Assembly: GCA_965235075.1 (NCBI GenBank)
Contig: OZ249404.1
Span: 558,001 to 622,000, forward strand
Reading direction: 5' to 3'
DNA: 64,000 bases
Origin: Fontibacterium medardense
GTDB taxonomy: Bacteria; Pseudomonadota; Alphaproteobacteria; Pelagibacterales; Pelagibacteraceae
A program made the position numbers and the translations under genes. Every line of letters begins with the position of its first letter. The first letter of the stretch is position 1. Below, piece by piece: positions 45,663-54,217 of this stretch. The notes under the pieces are model-generated. The model had not been told where the DNA came from and did no database searches. It saw only the letters and a program-made list of their open reading frames with translations.

Positions 45663-46493
45663 ATGAAAACATATAAAATTTTAATTCCTGTTTTTAATGA
45701 CTGGGAATCTCTTTTAAGTCTTTTAAATAACATTCATACTTTAAAAATTAATAATCTTGCTCACATTAAAATTTTAATAGTTGATGACTGCTCCACTGAA
45801 ATATTAAATAAAAAAATAGAATTCAATTCATTTGCAGATATAGAAATAATTAAAAATGCCAAAAATATTGGTCATGGCAAAAGTATTGCCAACGGAATTA
45901 ATTATTTAACTAAAAAAAATGATTTTGATTACCTGATCGTGATGGATGGAGATGGAGAAGACAGGCCAGAAGAAGTAAAAGAGTTAATATTAAAGTCTAT
46001 TGATCTTCCTTCATCAACTATAACTGCAAATCGTATTAAACGATCTGAGAGTATATTTTTTAAATTCTGTTATCGTTTACATAAAATTTTAACCCTAATT
46101 CTAACTGGTTATTCAATAAAATTTGGAAATTTTATGTGCATTCCTAAACAAGATCTAAATCTAATAGTTTCAAATAAAAATATTTTTGTAAGTTTTTCTG
46201 GAACTATTGCAAAATTTATAAAAAACAAAACACATATACCCTCAATAAGAGGAGTTAGATATCACGGTCCTACTAAAATGAGTTTTTTAAAACTTATTAG
46301 ACACTCTTTCCTAATCATGTCTGTATTTAGAAAAGAAGTTGCTATTAGATTGTCTATAATATTTTTAATATATGTGACCTTGATATTTTATTTCTTTAAG
46401 AATATGTTTTTATTATTCGTATTACCTTTTGCTGTATTTAATACATTAATTATTTTTACTCTGCTCTTTCTTCACCAAAAAAACTCTTCTTAA
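45663..46493 (+). CDS. Glycosyltransferase family 2 (polyprenyl-phosphate sugar synthase-like)
   Basis: A 276-residue protein with a GT-A domain: IPVFNDWESL at the N terminus, VDDCST (nucleotide-sugar binding), the metal-binding region YLIVMDGDGEDRPEEV, and KNIGHGKSIANGI. The last 55 residues hold two transmembrane helices (about 222-270). This layout matches DPM1/GtrB/ArnC-type enzymes that transfer a sugar from a nucleotide donor onto undecaprenyl phosphate. It begins 4 bp after the GT39 gene, so the two probably act as donor synthase and transferase. The sugar is unknown. Confidence 0.82.
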   Translation: MKTYKILIPVFNDWESLLSLLNNIHTLKINNLAHIKILIVDDCSTEILNKKIEFNSFADIEIIKNAKNIGHGKSIANGINYLTKKNDFDYLIVMDGDGEDRPEEVKELILKSIDLPSSTITANRIKRSESIFFKFCYRLHKILTLILTGYSIKFGNFMCIPKQDLNLIVSNKNIFVSFSGTIAKFIKNKTHIPSIRGVRYHGPTKMSFLKLIRHSFLIMSVFRKEVAIRLSIIFLIYVTLIFYFFKNMFLLFVLPFAVFNTLIIFTLLFLHQKNSS

Positions 46494-46500
46494 AAAAGAT

Positions 46501-47520
46501 CTACTTAATCCCTAAGCGTTTATGTATCTGCGTGGATGAGGTCGTATATTGAAAAACAAAGTTTTCATTTGGTCTTGCTCTAGCAAAGCATTCTCGGGCT
46601 GCTAAAGCACCCTCATGAAAACCAGACAGAATTAACTTAAGCTTTCCAGGATAAGTGCAAATATCACCAATAGCAAAGATACCCTCCTCATTAGTTTGAA
46701 AATTTTTTGTATTAACTAAAATTGATTTCTCCTCTAAATTTAAACCCCAGTTTGCAATTGGTCCGAGCTCCATCTTAAGTCCAAAAAAAGCAATTACAGA
46801 ATCTATTTTTAAAATTTCTATTGGATCATTATTTTTTTGTATCTCGATATTTTCTAATTTATTATCTCCATTAATTCCTTTAAGTTGATAAAAAGTTTTA
46901 ATTTCAATTTTTCCTGATTTTGCAATTTCTTTAATTTTATTTAATGTATGTGGCGCGCCCTTAAAGTCATCTCTTCTGTGAACTAAATAAACTTTTTTTG
47001 CAATATTTGATAATTCTAAAGTCCAATCTAGAGCAGAATCCCCTCCTCCAAATACTGCAACTATTTGATCTTTAAATTTAGATTTATCTTTAACAGAATA
47101 GTAAAAACCTTTTCCTTCAAATTTTTCAATATTTTTAGTATCTACTTTTCTAGGTTCAAAGGACCCAACTCCACCAGCTATGATTATATTAGGTGTTTCG
47201 AAAATTTTATTCTCACTAGTAATAACTTGCCACAATTTATTACTTTTTTTTAATTCGTTAACTCTTTGATTAAGATGAAACTCTGGTTTAAAGGGTTTTA
47301 TTTGTTCAGATAAATTTTTAATTAAATCTTCTCCTGTGCAATCTGGAACACCAGGAATGTCATAAATAGGTTTGTCAGGATAAAGTTCTATGCACTGCCC
47401 GCCAATTTTATCTAAATTATCAATAAGATGAGCGCTGAGACCTAAAATGCCAAGTTCAAATACAGAAAATAAGCCAACAGGTCCTGCACCAACAATGACT
47501 GCATCTGTTTTAATTATCAT
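46501..47520 (-). CDS. Ferredoxin-NADP reductase, thioredoxin-reductase-like type
   Basis: A 339-residue two-dinucleotide-domain flavoprotein. The FAD motif AVIVGAGPVGLFSVFELG lies at the N terminus and the NADPH motif VAVFGGGDSALDW at about 155-167; the redox CxxC of true thioredoxin reductases is absent. This is the TrxR-like ferredoxin/flavodoxin-NADP reductase class known from Bacillus YumC and Chlorobium. The adrenodoxin-type ferredoxin encoded 1 bp upstream is the natural electron partner. Confidence 0.88.
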   Translation of the reverse strand: MIIKTDAVIVGAGPVGLFSVFELGILGLSAHLIDNLDKIGGQCIELYPDKPIYDIPGVPDCTGEDLIKNLSEQIKPFKPEFHLNQRVNELKKSNKLWQVITSENKIFETPNIIIAGGVGSFEPRKVDTKNIEKFEGKGFYYSVKDKSKFKDQIVAVFGGGDSALDWTLELSNIAKKVYLVHRRDDFKGAPHTLNKIKEIAKSGKIEIKTFYQLKGINGDNKLENIEIQKNNDPIEILKIDSVIAFFGLKMELGPIANWGLNLEEKSILVNTKNFQTNEEGIFAIGDICTYPGKLKLILSGFHEGALAARECFARARPNENFVFQYTTSSTQIHKRLGIK

Positions 47521-47521
47521 A

Positions 47522-47842
47522 TTAACTTTGTTTTTTTGGCATCCTGACTACTATACCATCAAGATCATTTGTAATAATAATCTGACAACTTAATCTGCTC
47601 GACTTGTTCGCCTCTTGAACAAAATCTATCATATCTTGCTCTGACTCTTGGGCTTTTGGAATTTTATTTATAAACTTTTCATCAACGTAAACATGACAAG
47701 TTGCGCAAGCACAAGAGCCGCCACAATCTGCATCAATTCCAGGAATAGAATTTTTTATAGCACCTTCCATTATTGAATAACCAATAGGCATTTCTATTTG
47801 ATGTTCTTTTCCGTTATGTTCTATATAAGTAATTTTTGGCAT
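47522..47842 (-). CDS. 2Fe-2S ferredoxin (adrenodoxin type)
   Basis: A 106-residue electron carrier with cluster cysteines Cys40, Cys46, Cys49 and Cys86, the C-x5-C-x2-C...C spacing of the vertebrate/bacterial adrenodoxin class; an extra Cys44 lies inside the loop. The segment DADCGGSCACATCHVYV is characteristic. It is expressed together with the downstream reductase gene, giving an NADPH-ferredoxin electron-transfer pair. The user enzyme is not obvious in the window; Fe-S assembly or a carotenoid/P450 step are possibilities. Divergent from the epimerase gene. Confidence 0.95.
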   Translation of the reverse strand: MPKITYIEHNGKEHQIEMPIGYSIMEGAIKNSIPGIDADCGGSCACATCHVYVDEKFINKIPKAQESEQDMIDFVQEANKSSRLSCQIIITNDLDGIVVRMPKKQS

Positions 47843-47878
47843 TAAATTAAAAACCTTAGATCATATAACAGTGAATTT

Positions 47879-48880
47879 ATGTTTTTAAAATTACAATTTG
47901 TTAAAAAAAAATTTTTTTTAAAAGATTCTTTTAGAATATCAAGGGAAAACAAAAAATTCATAAAAACAATAATTATAAAACTCACAGAAAATGATAGAAG
48001 TGGTTTTGCAGAATGCGTTCCATACAAAAGATATAACGAAACTCAAGAAAAAATATTTTCATATTTGAAAAATAATGAATATGAAATTACACGATTAATT
48101 AGACAAAATAGACTCTCGAAAATTAAATATTTATCATTAAGAACAGCCCTAGAATTAGCTTTTAAGCATCTTAAAATTAAAAAAAATAATAAGGATTTAT
48201 TAAAAAAGAAATATCAAACGTCAATTACCATTCCAATATTCAAAGTAAAAAAGCTTGAGAAAATAATCTATAAATTTAAAAATGTTAATTTTATTAAAGT
48301 AAAAGTTAATAAAAATAATATTTTAAAGACTATAAAATTTATAAATAAAAGGTGTCCTAAATCAAAAATAATAATTGATGCTAACGAAGGATTAAATTTT
48401 ACACTTTTAAAAAAAATTATTAAAGATTTAGAAAAGCTCAATGTAATTATTATAGAACAACCATTGAAATATGGATTGGACTATAAGCTTAAAAATATCA
48501 AAACAAAAATATTATTTTGTGCTGATGAATCTTTTCATATTAAAAATAAAAATAAAATTTTAAAATATTACCAAGTGATAAATCTCAAATTAGATAAATT
48601 TGGTGGCTTAAGCAAAAGTCTTGAAATTATTAAATTTTTAAAAAGAAAAAATAAAAAAATATTATTAGGCTGTATGGTCAGTTCATCATTGTCTATTATC
48701 CCCGCACTATCGCTTGCAAAGTATTGTGATTTTTTAGATTTAGATGGTGCTTATTTCTTAAAAAAAGATTTTAAAAATGGAATTGCTTATAAAGATAGCA
48801 ACTTGTTTTTGAATAAGAGTTTTATTAGCCTAAATAAAAAAGGCCCCCAAGAAAATCTTGAGGGCCTTTTTAAAAATTAG
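47879..48880 (+). CDS. Enolase-superfamily dipeptide (L-Ala-D/L-Glu) epimerase-like enzyme
   Basis: A 333-residue mandelate-racemase-subgroup enolase-superfamily protein. The catalytic residues appear in order: KVKV lysine pair (FIKVKVN), Asp in IIIDANEG, Glu in IIIEQPL, Asp-Glu in CADESFH, and the opposite-face lysine in NLKLDKFGG. This pattern matches L-Ala-D/L-Glu epimerases that recycle murein tripeptide, but o-succinylbenzoate synthase-like and muconate-cycloisomerase relatives share it, so the substrate is uncertain. Its last codons form one arm and the loop of a bidirectional terminator (48836-48871). Confidence 0.75.
   Translation: MFLKLQFVKKKFFLKDSFRISRENKKFIKTIIIKLTENDRSGFAECVPYKRYNETQEKIFSYLKNNEYEITRLIRQNRLSKIKYLSLRTALELAFKHLKIKKNNKDLLKKKYQTSITIPIFKVKKLEKIIYKFKNVNFIKVKVNKNNILKTIKFINKRCPKSKIIIDANEGLNFTLLKKIIKDLEKLNVIIIEQPLKYGLDYKLKNIKTKILFCADESFHIKNKNKILKYYQVINLKLDKFGGLSKSLEIIKFLKRKNKKILLGCMVSSSLSIIPALSLAKYCDFLDLDGAYFLKKDFKNGIAYKDSNLFLNKSFISLNKKGPQENLEGLFKN
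48836..48871. terminator. Bidirectional terminator inside the epimerase 3' end, after proteorhodopsin
   Basis: A-run at 48836-48841, left arm GGCCCCCAAGA at 48842-48852, a three-base loop, right arm TCTTGAGGGCC at 48856-48866 (one mismatch), and T-run at 48867-48871. The A-run gives a U-run on the minus strand, so the element can end both the plus-strand epimerase transcript and the minus-strand proteorhodopsin transcript, which stops 20 bp away. It lies inside the last codons of the epimerase gene and encodes part of the tail KKGPQENLEGLFKN. Confidence 0.85.
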
Positions 48881-48890
48881 TTAATTATTA

Positions 48891-49592
48891 TTACTTACTT
48901 CCAGCAGGCGTTAAGCTTGCTGCAGTTTTGTAAATAACTAAACCAAATAATATTTTGTTGATAAAGTCTGCCAAGTTGTAAACAAGGTTTAAAGTAACCT
49001 CATTTGCAGAACCTGTCATATATCCAAAAAGATATCCTAATGGGTATACTGACCAACCTATTGTTACGATCCATTTACAGAATTCAAAACAATCTTTTGC
49101 TGCACCTGACAGTCTTGCTGCTTCTCTACCAGCTTCACCTGAGAAAACTTCATATAAAATGAAGATCCATCCGGCCATACCGATAATAAATCCAGCGTTA
49201 ATATTCATATATCCAGCTTCGCCAAGATATCCACCTATTAACATAACTAATGTTCCTAGAAATAATCTCCAAAAAATTCCTGAAGAAACTTTTTTAACGG
49301 CTGAAAGTATAAAGTAAAATTCAATCATTAATAAAGGAACTGTTAATAACCAGTCAATATATCTAAATACTGTTGGTGATGTACCTGTGCTTACCCAGAC
49401 TTCTCTCATGTACATGTAGTGCACAAATGCAATACCTGTAACTAGACCTGATAAAGTCATTGACGTTCTCCAAGAAGCTTTTACTGAATTTCTTTCTATG
49501 AAAAAGAAAAACGTACTAGCTAACAAGGCCATTGATATTAACCAGAATGTAATTCCAGTAATATCACTAGATTGTAGAAGAGTTGTTTTCAT
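48891..49592 (-). CDS. Proteorhodopsin, green-absorbing type
   Basis: Light-driven outward proton pump with seven transmembrane helices in 233 residues. The functional residues are all present: His58 and proton acceptor Asp80 in FRYIDWLLTVP (E. coli numbering as in green proteorhodopsin Asp97), Glu91 as proton donor equivalent (Glu108), and the retinal Schiff-base lysine Lys213 in ADFINKILFG. Leu88, eight residues past the acceptor, corresponds to Leu105 and predicts green-light absorption; blue-tuned forms have Gln there. A good Shine-Dalgarno (AGGGGA) precedes the start, suggesting high expression. Retinal is made by the genes on the other side of the shared intergenic region. Confidence 0.98.
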   Translation of the reverse strand: MKTTLLQSSDITGITFWLISMALLASTFFFFIERNSVKASWRTSMTLSGLVTGIAFVHYMYMREVWVSTGTSPTVFRYIDWLLTVPLLMIEFYFILSAVKKVSSGIFWRLFLGTLVMLIGGYLGEAGYMNINAGFIIGMAGWIFILYEVFSGEAGREAARLSGAAKDCFEFCKWIVTIGWSVYPLGYLFGYMTGSANEVTLNLVYNLADFINKILFGLVIYKTAASLTPAGSK

Positions 49593-49745
49593 TAAATCCC
49601 CTGTTTGTTTATTTAAGTGGGGCTAAAGTTAAAGTAATTTGGTATTTTTTAAAAGATAAATAAAATTAATTAAATCAATGATTATAATAACTTTTTATAG
49701 TTATAATTAGCGTTAAAATAGAAATATTAAAGAAGCACTAAGTCA
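49593..49745. promoter_or_regulatory. Divergent promoter region between proteorhodopsin and crtIBY-blh
   Basis: This 153-bp gap separates the divergent proteorhodopsin and crtI starts. A perfect TATAAT reads on the minus strand at 49681-49686, about 90 bp from the proteorhodopsin start, and another TATAAT on the plus strand at 49702-49707, about 40 bp from crtI. No clear -35 boxes precede either. A strong ribosome-binding site (AGGGGA) lies at 49597-49602 for proteorhodopsin. The arrangement would allow the pump and its chromophore pathway to be switched on together, which is inference. Confidence 0.4.
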
Positions 49746-51221
49746 ATGAATAAAAAAGCAATAATTATAGGTTCAGGTTTTGGGGGTATCGCATCAGCGA
49801 TTAGATTGAAGGCCATGAATTATGATGTCACCTTAATTGAAAAAAATTCTGATTTAGGAGGGAGAGCAAGAACATTTTATAAAAATGGATATACATTTGA
49901 CGCCGGTCCAACCGTAATAACGGCACCCTATCTTATTGAGGAACTATTTTCACTTTTTAAAAAAAATATTAATGATTATGTAAAAATTTTGCCATTAAAA
50001 ACTTGGTACCAATTTGTATTCAGTGATTTATCTAAATTTAATTATACCGACGATCATAAAGTCAATTTATCAGAAATATCGAAGGTAAACCCTAATGACA
50101 TTATTGGGTTTGAGAAATTATTAAAATTTTCAGAGAAAATATTTAACAAAGGTTATTTAGAATTGTCGGATAAACCATTCTCTAATTTTTTTTTTATGTT
50201 GAAACAAGTGCCTGCTTTACTAATGCTTAAGAGTTATCTTTCTGTATATAAATTTGTATCTAAATTTTTAAAAAACGAAAAATTAAGAAAAATTTTTAGT
50301 GTCCATCCTCTTTTAGTTGGTGGAAATCCATTTTCTACAACTTCAATTTACGCATTAATTTTATTTTTAGAAAAAAAATGGGGAGTTCATTATGCATTAG
50401 GAGGTACTGGAAAAATTATAGCAGCGCTGGAAAAATTAATGAACGAAATTGGAGTTAAAATTATTAAAAATGATGAAGTAATCAAAATAATAACAGACAA
50501 AAAAAAGATTTCTGGAGTTACAACTAAAAGCAATAAAACAATTAATGCAGAAATTGTTGTTTGCAATGCAGATCCGCCATTTGTTTATAAATATTTATTA
50601 GATGAAAAACAAAACACATTTTTATTTGAAAAAAAAATAAAAAGAATGAATTATTCGATGGGATTATTTGTTTACTATTTTGGATCCAAAAAGAAATATA
50701 ATGATGTCCAACATCATACAATTTATTTTGGTGATTCATATAAAGATTTATTAAATAAAATTTTTGAAGAAAAAGTATTAACTGACGATATAAGCTATTA
50801 TCTTCATAGACCAACAGCGACAGATCATACAATGGCTCCAAAAGATAAAGATTGTTTTTATGTATTGGTACCAGTGCCAAATAACTTATCTAAAATAAAA
50901 TGGAATGAAGAGGCCGAGAGATTTAAAAAAATAATAATAAAAAAATTAAGCTCAACTATATTGCCTAATATTGAAGAATATATAGAAAATGATTTCTACG
51001 TAACACCAGACTACTTTCAAGAAGAGTTAAGAACACTTCATGGATCAGGATTTTCAATTCAGCCATTATTTTCACAGTCTGCTTACTTTAGATTTCATAA
51101 TAAATCTGAAATATACAAAGGGTTATTCTTTGTTGGCGCAGGAACACATCCTGGAGCTGGAATCCCTGGGGTCTTATCGTCTGCTAAAATTTTAGACAAG
51201 ATTGTGCCTAAGATTCTATGA
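49746..51221 (+). CDS. crtI: Phytoene desaturase
   Basis: FAD-dependent desaturase that converts phytoene to lycopene. The N-terminal dinucleotide motif IIIGSGFGGIASAIRL and the family's C-terminal signature GTHPGAGIPGVLSSAKI are both present. Length is 491 residues, typical for CrtI. It heads the retinal operon and its stop overlaps the crtB start by 4 bp (ATGA). Confidence 0.97.
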   Translation: MNKKAIIIGSGFGGIASAIRLKAMNYDVTLIEKNSDLGGRARTFYKNGYTFDAGPTVITAPYLIEELFSLFKKNINDYVKILPLKTWYQFVFSDLSKFNYTDDHKVNLSEISKVNPNDIIGFEKLLKFSEKIFNKGYLELSDKPFSNFFFMLKQVPALLMLKSYLSVYKFVSKFLKNEKLRKIFSVHPLLVGGNPFSTTSIYALILFLEKKWGVHYALGGTGKIIAALEKLMNEIGVKIIKNDEVIKIITDKKKISGVTTKSNKTINAEIVVCNADPPFVYKYLLDEKQNTFLFEKKIKRMNYSMGLFVYYFGSKKKYNDVQHHTIYFGDSYKDLLNKIFEEKVLTDDISYYLHRPTATDHTMAPKDKDCFYVLVPVPNNLSKIKWNEEAERFKKIIIKKLSSTILPNIEEYIENDFYVTPDYFQEELRTLHGSGFSIQPLFSQSAYFRFHNKSEIYKGLFFVGAGTHPGAGIPGVLSSAKILDKIVPKIL

Positions 51222-52036
51222 AATTAGAATTTTATATTAAGTATTACGGAAAATCATTTTATTGGGCCGGTAAGTTTTTAAAAAAAGATGTATTTGCTGA
51301 TTGCGCAATTCTTTATGCATTTTGCAGAATTGCAGATAATCTTGTTGATGAAAATAAAAACTCAAAAAATAAAATTGATAAATTTATAAAAGATTATTTA
51401 AATATAAAATCTAAAAATATAATTATTAACAAATTTAAAAAAATTAAAATAAAATATAATATTCCTAATAAATTTGTTAATGATTTATTTTACGGCGTAA
51501 AATTAGATACAAAAATTGTCAAAATTAAATCCGAAAAAGAAATTATAGAATATTCATATTATGTAGCGGGTACTGTTGGAGCAATGATGGCCCACATATT
51601 TAGTACAACCCATCCTAAAGCAATTAAGCATGCGATAGATCTTGGTATAGCTATGCAATTAACCAATATTGCAAGAGATGTGGTTGCTGATGCAAAATTA
51701 GGAAGGATTTACTTACCTCAAACTTTTTTAAAAAAAAATATTAATGCGAAAGATATAGTTAACGATAATTTTGATCGAAATGAATTATTTTCTGCCATTA
51801 ATAAAATTATTATTATATCTAAAAAATTTTATAAAAGTGGCAATAATGGAATAAAATACTTACCTTGGACAATTAGATATCCAATATTTCTTGCAAGCTC
51901 ATTATATCAAAGAATTGGGATAAAAATTATTAATAGCAATCTGAATAAATATTTTAATTCTAGAATATATGTTGGTTTTTTTGAAAAATTATTTATTACT
52001 TTAAAAACATTTTTTATCTTTAATTTTAAATATTAA
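51218..52036 (+). CDS. crtB: Phytoene synthase
   Basis: Condenses two GGPP molecules into phytoene. Two aspartate-rich prenyl-binding motifs are present: Asp40/Asp44 in CRIADNLVDE and Asp154/Asp158 in NIARDVVADAKLGRIYLP. Length is 272 residues, slightly short of the usual 300 but with no motif missing. It starts inside the last codon of crtI. GGPP synthase (crtE) is not in this cluster and must come from elsewhere in the genome. Confidence 0.96.
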   Translation: MKLEFYIKYYGKSFYWAGKFLKKDVFADCAILYAFCRIADNLVDENKNSKNKIDKFIKDYLNIKSKNIIINKFKKIKIKYNIPNKFVNDLFYGVKLDTKIVKIKSEKEIIEYSYYVAGTVGAMMAHIFSTTHPKAIKHAIDLGIAMQLTNIARDVVADAKLGRIYLPQTFLKKNINAKDIVNDNFDRNELFSAINKIIIISKKFYKSGNNGIKYLPWTIRYPIFLASSLYQRIGIKIINSNLNKYFNSRIYVGFFEKLFITLKTFFIFNFKY

Positions 52037-52050
52037 ATTTACAATTATTA

Positions 52051-53178
52051 ATGAATAACTACGATTTTATTATTATAGGAGCAGGCTGCTCTGGTTTATC
52101 TCTTTTATACGAAATGAATAAAAGTAATATTCTAAAAAATAAAACCTGTGCAATTTTTGATAAAAGAAAGCAATTTACCAAAGATAAGATTTGGTCGTAT
52201 TGGAATGTTTTTGACCATTCATTTTCTGATTGCCTTTTGGATCAGTGGGACAAAGTAATAGTTAAAGGCAACGAAGAAATAGTTTTGGACTGTAAAGATT
52301 TTACTTACCAGTCAGTAAATAGTGAAAAATTTTATGATAAAATATTAAAAAATGTAGCCAATAATAAAAATATTAAATTTTTTTTAGACCATAGCGTCGA
52401 TGAAATTAGTGAAGTAGATGGTCAAATAAGAATCCAAAGTAAAAATGAGATATTTAAGGCAAATTTAGTTTTTGATAGCTCATTAAGAAATAATAACACT
52501 CATGATGCTAAAATTTATCAGCACTTTTATGGTTGTGAAGTAAATTTTAAAGAAAATATAAATTTAAGTAAAAACCCGACTCTTATGGACTTTAATTGCA
52601 ATCAAGGTAATTGGACGCATTTTTTTTACACTTTGCCTCTTGCTGACAAACAAATATTTATTGAAACAACTTGGATATCCGATCAACAAAACTTTACAAA
52701 AGAGCAATATGTATCTGAGATTAATGAATATATTCAAAAAAATTTAAATTTTAAGAAAGAATATACTTTTGGCTATAGCGAAATGGGGTCGATCCCGATG
52801 TTTCATTTTCAGCAAAAGAATAAATATAAAAAAGTTATAAAAATAGGCTCTGCAGCAAATCTTACGAGAAAAAGTACTGGGTACACCTTCTTAAATATTC
52901 AAAAATTTACAAAAGAATTAGTACAAAAGTTAATTAAAAATCAAATTATTACTAACAATCAAATAAAATCTAAATATAATTTTTTAGATAGAATTTTTAT
53001 TAAAGTTTTGCTCGAGGAAAAAGGAAATATGTACAAAATATTTTTAAGACTTTTTAAAAAGAATAACACAAAAGATATTGTTAATTTTTTATCTAATAGC
53101 AGCAATTTTATTCAAGACATAAAAATAATCTTAAGTATGCCTAAATTAATTTTTATTAAAAAATTACTAAATTTTTAA
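52051..53178 (+). CDS. crtY: Lycopene beta-cyclase
   Basis: Closes both ends of lycopene to give beta-carotene. The N-terminal flavin-binding motif FIIIGAGCSGLSLLYEM and the ETTWIS segment (shared with CrtY/CrtL cyclases) are visible, as is KIGSAANLTRKSTGYTF near residue 265. Length is 375 residues, usual for the CrtY class. It follows crtB by 14 bp and precedes blh by 3 bp. Confidence 0.93.
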   Translation: MNNYDFIIIGAGCSGLSLLYEMNKSNILKNKTCAIFDKRKQFTKDKIWSYWNVFDHSFSDCLLDQWDKVIVKGNEEIVLDCKDFTYQSVNSEKFYDKILKNVANNKNIKFFLDHSVDEISEVDGQIRIQSKNEIFKANLVFDSSLRNNNTHDAKIYQHFYGCEVNFKENINLSKNPTLMDFNCNQGNWTHFFYTLPLADKQIFIETTWISDQQNFTKEQYVSEINEYIQKNLNFKKEYTFGYSEMGSIPMFHFQQKNKYKKVIKIGSAANLTRKSTGYTFLNIQKFTKELVQKLIKNQIITNNQIKSKYNFLDRIFIKVLLEEKGNMYKIFLRLFKKNNTKDIVNFLSNSSNFIQDIKIILSMPKLIFIKKLLNF

Positions 53179-53181
53179 TGT

Positions 53182-54120
53182 ATGAATTATAATTTAAAAA
53201 AATATTTTAGTATTAATAATTTTTTTTTTTTATTACTAATTTGTATTTTATCAGTAATTAATTTTTTTTTAGATTTACCCTCTTCATATATATATATTTT
53301 ATGTTTTTTATTAATTGCAACAATTGGAGTCTCACATGGTGCCTATGACGGCAAAAAAGGTGAGATATTATTTAATGATAAATTTAAATATTCAAAATTT
53401 ATTTTTTATTTTATATATACAGCATTAGTTTTTTTAGTTTTTATTTTTTGGTACTTAAATCCATTAATCTCACTAATAATTTTTTTATTGATATCTTCCC
53501 TGCATTTTGGAAAGGAAGATCTTGAGATTTATTTAGATAAAAAATATATACATCTCCCATTACTTTTTTTTCTAAAAGGTTCATTAATTATACTGCTTCC
53601 ATTATTTTTTAATTTCGAAAAAACTATCTTAATTTTTAATACAATTCTTTTTTCAAATAATTATCTGCTGTTGTCGAATAATTACGTAAAATTTATTTTG
53701 GCAATAAATTTATTAATGCAGGTTCTTTTCTATTTATATATTTATTTGATAAAAAAATTAAATAGGAGCGACTTTTTTTCAATTATTTTTGAAATCTTTT
53801 TAATAATTATTACATTTTATTTATTCACACCAATCGTTGCATTTACTTTATATTTTTGCTTCATGCATTCTATTAAAAATATTCTTCTAATTTCTGATGA
53901 ACTTAATTCAAATTTATTTAGAGGCTTTCAAATATTTGTTAAACAATCATTATTTTTGACTTTGATAACTTTTTTTATTCTATTAAGTAGTTTATTTTTT
54001 TTAATAAAATTCGATTTGCTTGAAAACTCGATTGAGAAAATTATTTTTATTTCGTTAGCTTCGTTAACGCTCCCTCATATAATCTTACATTACATTGCGG
54101 AAAATATTAAAAAATTATAA
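53182..54120 (+). CDS. blh: Beta-carotene 15,15'-dioxygenase (Brp/Blh family)
   Basis: Membrane enzyme that cleaves beta-carotene into two retinal molecules, the chromophore of proteorhodopsin. The 312-residue protein has about eight hydrophobic helices and the conserved histidines of the family in SHGAYDGKKGE, SSLHFGKEDLE, CFMHSIKN and LPHIILHYIAE, which bind iron. It is the last gene of crtI-crtB-crtY-blh. The combination with proteorhodopsin on the facing strand makes the assignment firm. Confidence 0.95.
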   Translation: MNYNLKKYFSINNFFFLLLICILSVINFFLDLPSSYIYILCFLLIATIGVSHGAYDGKKGEILFNDKFKYSKFIFYFIYTALVFLVFIFWYLNPLISLIIFLLISSLHFGKEDLEIYLDKKYIHLPLLFFLKGSLIILLPLFFNFEKTILIFNTILFSNNYLLLSNNYVKFILAINLLMQVLFYLYIYLIKKLNRSDFFSIIFEIFLIIITFYLFTPIVAFTLYFCFMHSIKNILLISDELNSNLFRGFQIFVKQSLFLTLITFFILLSSLFFLIKFDLLENSIEKIIFISLASLTLPHIILHYIAENIKKL

Positions 54121-54158
54121 ATCAAAAGAGTAAGGTTTTATTAGTTATATTCTTATCT

Positions 54159-54187
54159 TTGAAACTGCATATTTTTTGGTTTAATAT
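54159..54187 (+). promoter_or_regulatory. Possible sigma-70 promoter for the acyl-CoA synthetase gene
   Basis: TTGAAA at 54159-54164 (5 of 6 to TTGACA) is followed by 17 bp and TAATAT at 54182-54187 (4 of 6 to TATAAT), inside the 97-bp gap between blh and the synthetase. The spacing is ideal and the gap is large for this genome, but AT-rich sequence yields such matches readily. Confidence 0.3.
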
Positions 54188-54217
54188 TAAATTAACTTAA
54201 TAATAGTTGGGGAAAAA

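Noticed and set aside
47842..48027. Minus-strand 61-codon open frame opposite the epimerase start
   Set aside because: It lies entirely antisense to conserved epimerase codons plus the promoter gap, with no ribosome-binding site and no recognisable product.
48891..49592. Xanthorhodopsin or sodium-pumping rhodopsin
   Set aside because: The third-helix motif is proteorhodopsin-like (Asp80, Leu88, Glu91), not NDQ, and the residues resemble green proteorhodopsin closely.
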